From positions 1 to 64,000 of the forward strand of contig CAVTFD010000014.1 in the NCBI GenBank assembly GCA_963733945.1: a stretch of DNA of 64,000 bases, in the 5' to 3' direction. How positions within the stretch are numbered: the first letter of the stretch is position 1; each line of letters starts with the position of its first letter. Of this stretch, positions 23,287 to 31,868 are shown one piece after another. The notes under the pieces were generated by a model. That model worked only from the letters and a program-made list of their open reading frames with translations, searched no databases and was not told where the DNA came from. A program made the translations under genes and the position numbers. This stretch comes from AP-15 sp963733945 (lineage in GTDB: Bacteria; Pseudomonadota; Alphaproteobacteria; ATCC43930; CGMCC-115725).

Positions 23287-25560
23287 TTACAATGCGATTA
23301 AATGGTCGCGGGCATAGGCTTCGAGTTTTGGTCTGAGCGAATGGTCCGGCCTTGCGCTGATTTCGCCAATATAGTCCGCGACCGCAGCGGCATCGAGGCT
23401 GCGAATCATCATCTTCACCGGGCCGATTGCGGTCCCCGCCATTGACAATGTCCGAAAGCCGAGAGCGATCAGGACCATGGCCTCGATTGGGTTACCCGCC
23501 ATCTCACCACACATACTTAGCGGCACCGCCGATGCGCAGGTCTGCACAACGACTTCGCGCAACATTGCCAGCATCGGCGGGGACAGAGGATCATAGCGAT
23601 CGGCGAGCCGCGGATTGCCGCGATCGCACGCAAACAGAAACTGGAGCAGATCGTTGGTGCCGATCGATAGGAAATCTATCCGCCGGCACAGCGCCGGCAG
23701 CTGCCACAACAAGGCAGGCACCTCGAGCATGACACCGATCTTGACCGATGCCGGTAGCGCGCGCCCCTCACCGGCCGCGTAGGCAAGCTCCATATCGAGC
23801 AACGCACGGGCGCGTTCGAGTTCGGGAATCTCGGCGATCATCGGAAACTTGACGAGCAGATCGCGTCCCTCGGCGGCACGCACCAAAGCGCGCAGCTGCT
23901 CTCGCAACATCGCCGGCCGGTCGAGTCCGATGCGGATCGCACGCCAGCCCATCGCCGGATTGTCCTCTGGCGCATGCGGCAGATAGGGCAGTAGCTTGTC
24001 GCCGCCGATATCCAAAGTGCGGAACACGACCGGCCGCCCGTCCGCCTGCTCGAACACACTGCGGTAGAATTCGGTCTGGTCCTCGATCGCGGGAAATGTG
24101 TCGCGCACCATGAATGGGATCTCGGTGCGAAACAGTCCGACGCCTTCGGCCCCGGTTGCCGCCAATAGTGGCATGTCGATCAGCAAACCCGCATTCAGTA
24201 GAAGTTTGATCCCGATCCCGTCGCGCGTAATTGCCGGGGCGGTGCGGAGACTGTCGTACAGTTTACCCCGCTGGGTTCGCGCCTCTACCGCCGCCGTTGT
24301 TGATTGTTGAACGTCTTGGCTCGGCCGGATCAGGATTTGAGCGTGATCGCCATCGAGAATAACGACGTCGCCGGACGCGATCCGGGTCACTGCGCCGTCG
24401 ACCCGACCGACGACGGGAATGTCGAGAGCGCGAGCGACAATCGCGACATGCGCCGTCGGCGACCCTTCTTCGAGGACGAGACCGATCACCCGCCGATGGG
24501 CGTAGTCCAACAGTTCGGCCGGGCCCATCGCGCGGGCAATCAAAATGAACTCGGGCGGCAGCTCGTCCCACTCGGCATTCGGCGGCCGTTTTGATAGATG
24601 CTGCTGTAGCCGGTTGGCGAGGTCGTCGAGATCGACCAAGCGCTCCCGCAGATAGGAATCGCTAGCCTGCATCATGCGGGTGCCGGTTTCGTCACGAACC
24701 TTCTGCACCGCTGCCTCGGCGGTCAGGCCGCTACGGATGGCATCGGCGATGCGGGCGATCCAGCCGCGGTCGGCGGCAAACATGCGATACGTCTCGAGAA
24801 CGTCGCGGTGCTCGCCCGCGCCGAGCCCATAGCTGGCTAAGACCAGTTCGTCGACCAACTCGCGCATCGCCGCAACCGCCCGCCGGAGGCGATCGAGCTC
24901 GGCAGCAACGTCCTCTGCGACAACCTGGCGGATCGCCAGCTGTGGTTGATGCAGCACGGCCGGTCCGATTGCCAGCCCGGGATTGAGCCGGACGCCAACC
25001 AACCGGACGGGGAGCATCCCGCCGGCCTGGCTCTGCGCGAATTCGAGCGGGTTGACGAGCTCGCCGCTGGCCGCGAGCTCGGCCACGATCATGGCGATCG
25101 TCTGCAATATTTCGATCTCGTCTTCGGCATAACGGCGCGAGATCCGGTTCTGCACGACGAGCACGCCGAGGACCCGGCCGCCCCGCAGAATTGGAACGCC
25201 CATTAGCGACCGATATATCTCTTCGCCGGTCTCTGGCCGGTAGGCGAAAGCCGGATGCGCCTGCGCGTCCTCAAGCGCCAGAGGACGCGCCGTTGCGGCG
25301 ATCAGCCCGACAAGGCCCTCGCCGACGCGAAGCCTCGTGCGATGTACGGCTTCCGGCCGCAGACCCTCGGTAGCAAATAATTCGAGCACCTCGCCGGCGC
25401 GCATGATGTAGACCGAGCAGACCTCCGCGACCATCTCCGCGGCGATTATACGAACGATGGTGTCGAGCCGGTCCTGCGAGTTGGCGGCGCTGGCCATAAT
25501 GTCGCGGAGCCGGCGCAGCAGCCGGCGGGTTCCGCTGACGCTACCCGGAACCTCATTCAT
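23287..25560 (-). CDS. ptsP: phosphoenolpyruvate-protein phosphotransferase PtsP (EI-Ntr)
   Basis: PtsP is enzyme I of the nitrogen PTS and passes phosphate from PEP to NPr. The 757-aa protein has an N-terminal GAF domain (about 30-165) that senses glutamine in characterised members. It is followed by the enzyme I N domain with phospho-histidine H371 in EEGSPTAHVAIVARA. The PEP-binding TIM barrel has GLFRTEIPFM, DIGGDKLLPY, and the C-terminal SIGTNDLLQF and SMCGEMAGNP motifs. Its start overlaps the stop of the nitronate monooxygenase-like gene as ATGA. NPr and EIIA-Ntr genes are not in the window. Confidence 0.95.
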   Translation of the reverse strand: MNEVPGSVSGTRRLLRRLRDIMASAANSQDRLDTIVRIIAAEMVAEVCSVYIMRAGEVLELFATEGLRPEAVHRTRLRVGEGLVGLIAATARPLALEDAQAHPAFAYRPETGEEIYRSLMGVPILRGGRVLGVLVVQNRISRRYAEDEIEILQTIAMIVAELAASGELVNPLEFAQSQAGGMLPVRLVGVRLNPGLAIGPAVLHQPQLAIRQVVAEDVAAELDRLRRAVAAMRELVDELVLASYGLGAGEHRDVLETYRMFAADRGWIARIADAIRSGLTAEAAVQKVRDETGTRMMQASDSYLRERLVDLDDLANRLQQHLSKRPPNAEWDELPPEFILIARAMGPAELLDYAHRRVIGLVLEEGSPTAHVAIVARALDIPVVGRVDGAVTRIASGDVVILDGDHAQILIRPSQDVQQSTTAAVEARTQRGKLYDSLRTAPAITRDGIGIKLLLNAGLLIDMPLLAATGAEGVGLFRTEIPFMVRDTFPAIEDQTEFYRSVFEQADGRPVVFRTLDIGGDKLLPYLPHAPEDNPAMGWRAIRIGLDRPAMLREQLRALVRAAEGRDLLVKFPMIAEIPELERARALLDMELAYAAGEGRALPASVKIGVMLEVPALLWQLPALCRRIDFLSIGTNDLLQFLFACDRGNPRLADRYDPLSPPMLAMLREVVVQTCASAVPLSMCGEMAGNPIEAMVLIALGFRTLSMAGTAIGPVKMMIRSLDAAAVADYIGEISARPDHSLRPKLEAYARDHLIAL

Positions 25561-26708
25561 TCCAATGCGTTCCGACGCCCGGATACAGCCTCCCCGGGCA
25601 AAGGCGCGGGATGGCCGACGCGCTCGCTGCGGGCGGCGAGTACGGCTAGCGCCTGATCGATCAGTTCCTCCAGGATCTCAGCGCTACGCTGTTCCCGCGT
25701 CACAAAACCCACGCTCTGCCCTGCCATTAGAGAGCCTGCTTCGACGTCACCGTCGATCACTGCACGCCGCAGTGCACCGGCCCAAAAGTGCTCAATTTCC
25801 AATTGTGCCGCTTTCTGCGACAACTCACCCCGCGTGAACTGGTCGATGATCTCGCGCTGCACGACGATAAACCGCTCGGTTCCCAGGTTTGCGAGCGCCC
25901 GGACCGGGATCACCGGGAACCGAGGATCGAGCTGAGGCGACGTGACGGCGTCTCGTGCCACGGCGCGGATGAATGCTTGCTTGAAGCTCTGATGGGCGAT
26001 CAATTCCTTGGCACAGACAAAGCGCGTGCCGAGCTGCACGCCAGCCGCGCCCATTTCGAGATAGGCCAGCATGGCTTCGCCTCGTCCGATACCTCCGGCA
26101 ATGAAAACCGGAACATTGTCGAGATGCGGCAGAATCTCTTGCGCCAACACCCCGGTCGAAACCGGCCCGACATGTCCGCCAGCCTCGCTTCCCTCGATGA
26201 TAATCGCATCGGCGCCCATGCGTACGAGCTTGCGGGCAAAGCCGAGTGCCGGCGCGAAGCAAAACACCCGTGCTCCATTTTGCTTGATCCGGCTCATCGC
26301 CGCGCCACTCGGCAGGCCGCCTGCCAATACGACATGGCCGACGCGATGGGCAGCGCAAATGTCGATGAGTTCGATCAGCCGCGGATGCAAAGTGATCAGA
26401 TTGACCCCAAAGGGCCGTTCCGTTAGCGATCTGGTCGCTGCGATCTCGGCGGACAATAGTTCGGGCGTCATCGAACCCGAGGCAATGACTCCGAAACCGC
26501 CTGCGTTGGATATAGCTGCGACCAGGTTGCGCTCTGACACCCAGGTCATCGCACCGCCCATAATGGCGCATTTGCAGCCGAGCACAGCTGTACCGCGAGC
26601 CCACAAGCGGTCAAGTTCGGCCCGGAATTGGTCGCACCCGGAAACTCCCCGGGCTGCCGCGCGCTCGCCGCCTGCCGGAACCCCCGCCGCGGCGATTTCC
26701 TCGATCAT
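25557..26708 (-). CDS. nitronate monooxygenase (2-nitropropane dioxygenase) family flavoprotein
   Basis: A 383-aa FMN-dependent TIM-barrel protein. Family features seen are MGGAMTWVSERNLVAAISNA near the N-terminus, IIEGSEAGGHVG (about 175) and the FMN phosphate site FIAGGIGRGEA with GAAGVQLGTRF. Class I nitronate monooxygenases oxidise alkyl nitronates, but related members act in enoyl reduction or polyketide pathways, so the substrate is uncertain. It sits between lysC and ptsP with 4-nt ATGA overlaps on both sides, so it is fully embedded in that operon. A later start (MGGAMTW) would remove a poorly conserved ~48-residue leader but break the coupling. Confidence 0.82.
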   Translation of the reverse strand: MIEEIAAAGVPAGGERAAARGVSGCDQFRAELDRLWARGTAVLGCKCAIMGGAMTWVSERNLVAAISNAGGFGVIASGSMTPELLSAEIAATRSLTERPFGVNLITLHPRLIELIDICAAHRVGHVVLAGGLPSGAAMSRIKQNGARVFCFAPALGFARKLVRMGADAIIIEGSEAGGHVGPVSTGVLAQEILPHLDNVPVFIAGGIGRGEAMLAYLEMGAAGVQLGTRFVCAKELIAHQSFKQAFIRAVARDAVTSPQLDPRFPVIPVRALANLGTERFIVVQREIIDQFTRGELSQKAAQLEIEHFWAGALRRAVIDGDVEAGSLMAGQSVGFVTREQRSAEILEELIDQALAVLAARSERVGHPAPLPGEAVSGRRNALE

Positions 26709-27925
26709 CCTTCGGCGTCGAGCCCGTAGGCCGTGTGCAGCGCCCGCAAGGCAAGCTCGGTGTATTCGGCGGCAATCAGGACGCTGACTTTGATTTCCGA
26801 CGTCGAGATCACCTGAATATTGATCCCCTTCTCGAACAGCGTCTGAAACATCTGCTTGGCGACGCCGGCATGGCTGCGCATGCCAACGCCGATCACCGAG
26901 ATCTTGACCACGTTCGAATCCGGCTTCAATGCGGCAAAGCCGAGCAGGGCTTGCCGTTCTTCCAACACCGATACGGCCCGGTCGAGATCAGCTCGCGCCA
27001 CCGTAAATGTCAGGTCGGCGCGACCATCTTCCGAGACATTCTGCACGATCATGTCGACATTGATCGCACTGTCGGCGAGCGGGCCGAAGATGGCGGCCGC
27101 TACGCCCGGACGATCCGCCACTTTCTGCACAGTGATCTTAGCTTCGTCCCGGCTATACGCGATGCCGCTCACTACCCGCTGTTCCACGATCTCATCCTCG
27201 TCGACAACTAGGGTTCCGGGGGTATCGGTAAAGCTCGATAGAACCTGAACCCGTACCCGATGGTTCATTGCCAATTCGACCGAGCGCGTCTGCAATACCT
27301 TGGCTCCCTGCGAGGCCATTTCTAACATTTCTTCGTAGGTTATCCTACTGAGCTTGCGGGCTTTCGCAACGATCCGCGGATCGCTGGTATAGACCCCGTC
27401 GACATCGGTGAAGATATCGCAGCGATCGGCTTTGAGCGCCGCCGCGAGCGCAACGGCCGAAGTGTCTGAGCCGCCTCGGCCAAGGGTCGTAATCCGCCCC
27501 CGCAAATCGATCCCCTGAAATCCCGCCACGACAGCGGCTTGGCCTCCGGCCAAGCGGCGGCTGATTTCGGTCACATCGACCGCCTCGATCCGAGCCTTGC
27601 CGTGGACCCCGTCGGTACGGATCGGGATCTGCCATCCGAGCCACGAGCGTGCATCTATCCCGAGATTCTGCAGCGCAAGCGCGAGTAGGCCAGCGGTGAC
27701 CTGCTCGCCGGCGGAAACCACGACGTCAAACTCGCGGGCGTCGTGCAGGCGACTGGTCTCGCGGGTCCAGTCGACCAGCTGGTTGGTCACCCCCGCCATC
27801 GCCGAGACGACGACGGCTACCTGATGCCCGGCGTCGATCTCGCGTTCAACGCGCCGGGCAACGACTTTTATTCGCTCTGTATCGGCGAGCGATGTGCCGC
27901 CGAATTTTTGCACGAGGCGCGCCAT
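26705..27925 (-). CDS. lysC: aspartate kinase
   Basis: LysC phosphorylates aspartate, the first step toward lysine, threonine and methionine. The 406-aa protein has the kinase motif KFGGTSL at the N-terminus, VVSAMAGVTNQL, GFQGID, LGRGGSDTSAVA and FTDVDGVYT. Two ACT domains (about 265-405) follow and bind feedback inhibitors. This is the monofunctional form. It is the first gene of a minus-strand operon with the nitronate monooxygenase-like gene and ptsP, and is divergent from ubiG. Confidence 0.96.
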   Translation of the reverse strand: MARLVQKFGGTSLADTERIKVVARRVEREIDAGHQVAVVVSAMAGVTNQLVDWTRETSRLHDAREFDVVVSAGEQVTAGLLALALQNLGIDARSWLGWQIPIRTDGVHGKARIEAVDVTEISRRLAGGQAAVVAGFQGIDLRGRITTLGRGGSDTSAVALAAALKADRCDIFTDVDGVYTSDPRIVAKARKLSRITYEEMLEMASQGAKVLQTRSVELAMNHRVRVQVLSSFTDTPGTLVVDEDEIVEQRVVSGIAYSRDEAKITVQKVADRPGVAAAIFGPLADSAINVDMIVQNVSEDGRADLTFTVARADLDRAVSVLEERQALLGFAALKPDSNVVKISVIGVGMRSHAGVAKQMFQTLFEKGINIQVISTSEIKVSVLIAAEYTELALRALHTAYGLDAEG

Positions 27926-28031
27926 ATGCTTTTGAACACCATCCGAGCAGTTGCCGGGTTGCGAACCTCACCACATACTCCTTTCTCGGTGATCAGGCCA
28001 TCGGGCCAAGAATTAAAGGGAGGATCGAGCC

Positions 28032-28772
28032 GTGCTCGCTAGCGGCGCCACCGTCGACGATGAAGAGATCCGGCGTTTTGGCGCGCAGGCCGATGCCTGG
28101 TGGGACGCCGATGGCGGTTTCCGCGCATTGCACCGCCTCAATCTGCCGCGGCTCGACTTCATCCGCTCCCGGCTGCTGAAGCATTTCCATCGCGATTTTC
28201 ACCTGTTACGGCCGTTCACCGGACTGACCTTGCTCGACATCGGGTGTGGCGGGGGCCTCGCGGCTGAGCCGATGGCGCGTCTCGGCTTTACCGTGACCGC
28301 CGTCGACGCGGGGCCCGAAGCAATCGCAGCAGCGCGAGCGCACGCGCACATGGCTGGTCTTGAGGTTGGCTACAGGGTCGCAACCGCCGAGTCGATTGCC
28401 GATGCCGGCGAGCGTTTCGATGCGGTATTGGCGCTCGAGGTAATCGAGCATGTCAGCGATCCCAAACCCTTTTGCCGATACCTTGGCTTGCTGGTCACCC
28501 CGGGAGGGGCTGCGATCGCCTCCACCCTGAACCGCACCGCTCGATCCTTCGCGTTGGCAATCGTCGGCGCCGAATATCTGCTCGGTTGGCTCCCGCGCGG
28601 CACTCACGATTGGCGTAAGTTTCTGCGCCCTTCGGAGCTGATCCTCGACCTGCGCCGCAATGGTCTCGTCGCTACTGAGATCGCCGGGCTCAGCTACGAT
28701 CCACGTGCCGGCGAATGGGTTCTATCGCGGGACATGGAGGTCAATTACCTCGTCATGGCGGTGCGGCAGTGA
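28032..28772 (+). CDS. ubiG: ubiquinone biosynthesis O-methyltransferase UbiG
   Basis: UbiG performs both O-methylations in ubiquinone synthesis. The 246-aa protein has the N-terminal FGAQADAWWDADGGFRALH and NLPRLDFIR typical of UbiG, SAM motif I LLDIGCGGGLAAEPMARLG, ALEVIEHVSDP and STLNRTARSFALAI. The C-terminal HDWRKFLRPSEL segment and RDMEVNY are also family-specific. Start is GTG at 28032 with GGGAGG 8 nt upstream (28018-28023). The lysC/ubiG divergent pair is conserved in alphaproteobacteria. Confidence 0.96.
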   Translation: MLASGATVDDEEIRRFGAQADAWWDADGGFRALHRLNLPRLDFIRSRLLKHFHRDFHLLRPFTGLTLLDIGCGGGLAAEPMARLGFTVTAVDAGPEAIAAARAHAHMAGLEVGYRVATAESIADAGERFDAVLALEVIEHVSDPKPFCRYLGLLVTPGGAAIASTLNRTARSFALAIVGAEYLLGWLPRGTHDWRKFLRPSELILDLRRNGLVATEIAGLSYDPRAGEWVLSRDMEVNYLVMAVRQ

Positions 28773-28788
28773 CGCTCCGCCCGCGTCT

Positions 28789-29202
28789 TCAACTGTCGCT
28801 GGGCGGGAGCCAGGGAATTTGGCCAAAGCTGATGCCCTCGTCGGCCAGTTCGCGCGACTCGGTGTCGTTCGCCTCGCCATAGATGCCGCGAGGTTCGGTC
28901 TCGCCGTAGTGAATTCGCCGCGCCTCTTCTGCAAAATGCCCGCCGACGTAGTCGCAATGGGTTTCGATCCGTCGACGCATCTCAATCAGCGCCGTGCGCA
29001 ACTGCGCTAGCGCCGCTGCCGGCTGGATTCCCTCACGCGAGCGGCCGACCCTCGGCGCCATCACCGCCTTTTCGACCGAGGAGTCACCACAATGGGGACA
29101 GGCTATGCCGCCGGCCGCTTGCTGCGCTTCAAACGCGGCGCCGTCACGAAACCACCCCTCGAACTCATGGTCCTTAGAGCAGCGCAACGTGTACAAAATC
29201 AT
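28789..29202 (-). CDS. DUF1178 family protein
   Basis: A 137-aa protein with a zinc-ribbon-like N-terminus: MILYTLRCSKDHEFEGWF, then ACPHCGDSSVEKA. This pattern of LxC-x2-GHxFEgWF and C-P-x-C-G is diagnostic for DUF1178. The C-terminus ends in GISFGQIPWLPP, close to the family consensus. Function is unknown. It is convergent with ubiG (17-nt gap) and divergent from the next methyltransferase gene, as in many alphaproteobacteria. Confidence 0.9.
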   Translation of the reverse strand: MILYTLRCSKDHEFEGWFRDGAAFEAQQAAGGIACPHCGDSSVEKAVMAPRVGRSREGIQPAAALAQLRTALIEMRRRIETHCDYVGGHFAEEARRIHYGETEPRGIYGEANDTESRELADEGISFGQIPWLPPSDS

Positions 29203-29268
29203 AAAGCCGGCCTCCTGACCGACTAATTTACATCTACCGCTCCGCTATAGCAATTCTCTGACGACAAG

Positions 29269-30069
29269 ATGAAGAATTTCCCAATTTCTAGGTCCCCTGC
29301 GGCGCCTTCGCCTTGGGTCGAGCAATGGGCGCCACTGATCAGACCGGGTGGGTTAGTGCTCGACCTGGCAGCCGGTACAGGCCGCCATGTGCAGCTGCTG
29401 CTAGACCGCGGCTTTGCCGTCCGCGCGGTCGACTGCGACGCTTCGGCTTTGCTGCCTTTGGTCGGACCGAGCTGCGAAATCATCGAGACCGACCTCGAAA
29501 GCGGTGCAGACTGGCCGCTCGGCGGTGGCTACGACGGGATCGTTGTCACCAATTACCTTCATCGGCCGTTGCTGCCGGCGATCGGGCTAGCGCTCGCCCC
29601 CGGCGGGGTCGTGATCTACGAAACTTTTGCGGTCGGCAACGAGAAGTTTGGGCGGCCGCAAAATCCCGATTTCCTATTACGGCCAGGCGAATTGCTCTCA
29701 GCCTTTGCAGTGTTGACGATAGTTGCTTTCGAACAAGGCCTCGTAACCGAGCCACGGCCCGCCGTCATCCAACGCATCGCCGCCGTCGCCGGCCCGCTTG
29801 GACCGGGTACCGAAAATCCCTGTTTGACGATTTCCGGGGCGTACAGCGTTGGTGTCAAGCGAGGAAATCCGCTGTGGCGCTACTCGGCCGCCAGAGGACG
29901 CCCGGCACGATTCGGGCGCGCAAAAGGCCGGTCGTGGCCGAGCGACGGCACCATGCGCCTAGCCTCTGCAATTCGTGCAACCTCGATGCGCTCGACGATG
30001 ATGTCCACGCCTTGTCCGGCATCGGCCAGCACCTCGCCCCACGGATCGACGATCAGCGAGTGGCCGTAG
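29269..30069 (+). CDS. class I SAM-dependent methyltransferase with overlong tail
   Basis: The first ~200 residues form a Rossmann methyltransferase: motif I LVLDLAAGTGRHVQLLLDRG, VRAVDCD (acidic loop), then GGYDGIVVTNYLHRPLLPA and a PGGVVIYETFAVGNEKFGR segment characteristic of small TehB-like proteins. After PRPAVIQRIAAV (about residue 171) the sequence loses family character, and the last ~63 residues run antisense through the 3' end of the nitrilase gene. The original stop may have been lost or shifted, so the real product may end near 29850. Substrate unknown. Confidence 0.72.
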   Translation: MKNFPISRSPAAPSPWVEQWAPLIRPGGLVLDLAAGTGRHVQLLLDRGFAVRAVDCDASALLPLVGPSCEIIETDLESGADWPLGGGYDGIVVTNYLHRPLLPAIGLALAPGGVVIYETFAVGNEKFGRPQNPDFLLRPGELLSAFAVLTIVAFEQGLVTEPRPAVIQRIAAVAGPLGPGTENPCLTISGAYSVGVKRGNPLWRYSAARGRPARFGRAKGRSWPSDGTMRLASAIRATSMRSTMMSTPCPASASTSPHGSTISEWP

Positions 30070-30758
30070 GTGTGCCTGCCCTCCGCGTGCTCGCCCCACT
30101 GCGCGGGAGCGAAGACAAAGCATCCATTCTCGATCGCCCTTGCACGCATGAGGACGTGCCAGTGCGCTTTTCCCGTCGGCACCGTGAATGCGGACGGGAT
30201 CGCCAGAAACTCTGCGCCGGCCTGTGCCAGCGTGCGATAGAGCTGCGGAAAGCGGAGATCATAGCATACCGTCATCCCGAGCACGCCCCACGGCGTCTCG
30301 GCTAGCACCACTTCGCAGCCTGGCCGGAACGCATTGCTTTCGCGGTAGCTTTCGCCGTCGGCAAGGTCGACGTCGAACATATGGATCTTGTCGTAGCGCG
30401 CGACGATCCCGCCGCTCGCGTCAATTAGGTACGATCTGTTGGCGAGCCGCCGCTCGCCGCTCGGTATTCCTGGCTCGCGCGAGATGTCGACGGCGATCGA
30501 GCCGATCAGCAGCCACACCCCGGTTTCTCTCGCGACAGCCCGCAGCGCCACCAGCACCGGATGGTTGGCCTCGTCGCGCGCCTTCTCGCGCCGGAGTTTC
30601 CCGACCGGCTCCATGAGCCCGGTATTCTCAGGCGTAAGGACAAAATCCGCACCGCCGTCGCGCGCACGGCGAACCAAATCCGATACCGTCCGGATATTGG
30701 GCTCATAGTCACGCGCGGCAGTAAATTGAACGCAGGCAGCAGTAAAGGCGTCGCTCAT
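29880..30758 (-). CDS. carbon-nitrogen hydrolase (Nit1/Nit2-like amidase)
   Basis: A 292-aa nitrilase-superfamily protein with the Glu-Lys-Cys triad: E in LTPENTG (about 42), K in RYDKIHMFDVDL and C in GMTVCYDLRFPQLYR. The motif set resembles the Nit branch acting on deaminated glutathione or omega-amides. The start at 30758 (MSDAFTAACVQ) overlaps the grxC stop as ATGA; the frame extends upstream inside grxC but is not conserved. Pairing of grxC with this gene is typical for alphaproteobacteria and supports a link to glutathione metabolism. Confidence 0.9.
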   Translation of the reverse strand: MSDAFTAACVQFTAARDYEPNIRTVSDLVRRARDGGADFVLTPENTGLMEPVGKLRREKARDEANHPVLVALRAVARETGVWLLIGSIAVDISREPGIPSGERRLANRSYLIDASGGIVARYDKIHMFDVDLADGESYRESNAFRPGCEVVLAETPWGVLGMTVCYDLRFPQLYRTLAQAGAEFLAIPSAFTVPTGKAHWHVLMRARAIENGCFVFAPAQWGEHAEGRHTYGHSLIVDPWGEVLADAGQGVDIIVERIEVARIAEARRMVPSLGHDRPFARPNRAGRPLAAE

Positions 30759-31018
30759 TCTGGAATTCCCAACTTGGGATCGAGTTCCCCGGCGCGATCG
30801 AGCGCCGCGAGGTCGTCGTACCCGCCGATGTGCTCGCCGTTGATAAAAATCTGCGGCACCGTGCTGCGCCCTTGAGCGCGCCGGATCATCTCGTCTCGTT
30901 TCGCTGGCTCTTCGGCGATGTCGATATCGACATATGCTACCCCCTTGCGTTGCAACAAGGTGCGAGCACGCGAGCAATAAGGGCAGTACATCGTCGTGTA
31001 AAGCTCGACCTCAGCCAT
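30755..31018 (-). CDS. grxC: glutaredoxin 3
   Basis: An 87-aa dithiol glutaredoxin with active site CPYC (MYCPYCSRA), the glutathione-binding TVPQIFING cis-proline region and GGYDDLAAL near the end. It uses glutathione to reduce disulfides and mixed disulfides. I chose the ATG at 31018 (MAEVELYTT); an in-frame start at 31042 would add eight atypical residues. It is coupled to the downstream nitrilase gene. Confidence 0.94.
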   Translation of the reverse strand: MAEVELYTTMYCPYCSRARTLLQRKGVAYVDIDIAEEPAKRDEMIRRAQGRSTVPQIFINGEHIGGYDDLAALDRAGELDPKLGIPE

Positions 31019-31057
31019 CGTCCTCGCCTCTCCCCGCGCCATCCCGGAACCTGCCGA

Positions 31058-31814
31058 TTATGCGCCGGTCCGCAGCGCCCGCGCCAGGGTCAGCACACCG
31101 ACAAACTCGGCGCCGGCCGCGCTTCAGCACGCGCGCGCATTCATCGGCCGTGGCGCCGGTCGTCATCACGTCGTCCACGATAACGACCCGCTTCCCCGCA
31201 ACGCTACGATCCCGACGCAGGGCGATGGCGCCGCGTACGTTGTTCTCGCGGGCCGTCGCGCCCAAGTGACCTTGTGACCGCGTTCGACGGCGACGAACCA
31301 ACCAGTCAGCCGCGACGGGCGGCCCTCCGGCTGCGTGTATCGCGTGCGCCAACAGGGCAGCTTGGTTGTAGCGTCGCTGGAGGAGCCGCGTCCAATGCAG
31401 CGGCACCGGTACGGCGAGGTCGGCGCCGAGGAGGACTTCGCCGCCGGCGCGGTGCATCCAACGCCCGAAGGCGTTCGCCACGTGAGTGTGGTCCGCGTGT
31501 TTCAGCCCAAGAACGAGGCTGCGGCTGTTCTTATCGTAACGTAGCACCGCGCGAGCCCTATCCCAGGCTCGCTGCTCGCGGGCGCAGTCACCGCACACAG
31601 CGTCGTCGCCCATCGGATGCGGAAACGGCAGGCCGCAGCCGATGCACCATGGCGGCGTGAAAAAGGTAATCCCGCCCCAGCACTTCCCGCACAGCGCATC
31701 AGGCTCTTCGACGGTCTCCCCGCAGGCAAGACAGCGGGGCGGCAGCAGGATGTCAATGAACCCACGACCGATCCGCCGCAATTGGGTAAATGTTGCCGTC
31801 GCCGTCATGGGCAC
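31058..31814 (-). CDS. comF: ComF-family phosphoribosyltransferase-like protein, frameshifted near the 3' end
   Basis: The protein has the ComF zinc-finger start (LPPRCLACG, LCGKCW, CIGCGLPF, CGDCA), the RRYNQAALLAHAI motif and the PRPP-binding loop VVIVDDVMTTGATADECARVL. After VLKR the written frame turns into Arg/Cys-rich sequence and runs to 31011, overlapping grxC. Shifting one base near 31114-31121 restores AGAEFVGVLTLARALRTGA and a TAA at 31058-31060, the normal ComF ending. A single extra G/C is therefore likely, either a sequence error or a recent mutation. The coordinates give the corrected end. ComF proteins are linked to DNA uptake in competent bacteria; the role here is unproven. 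Confidence 0.82.
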
Positions 31815-31868
31815 GCATCATCAAAGCGTATTCGCGTTCGTCAACCCCCATCCGCAGAAAGGCCCCGG

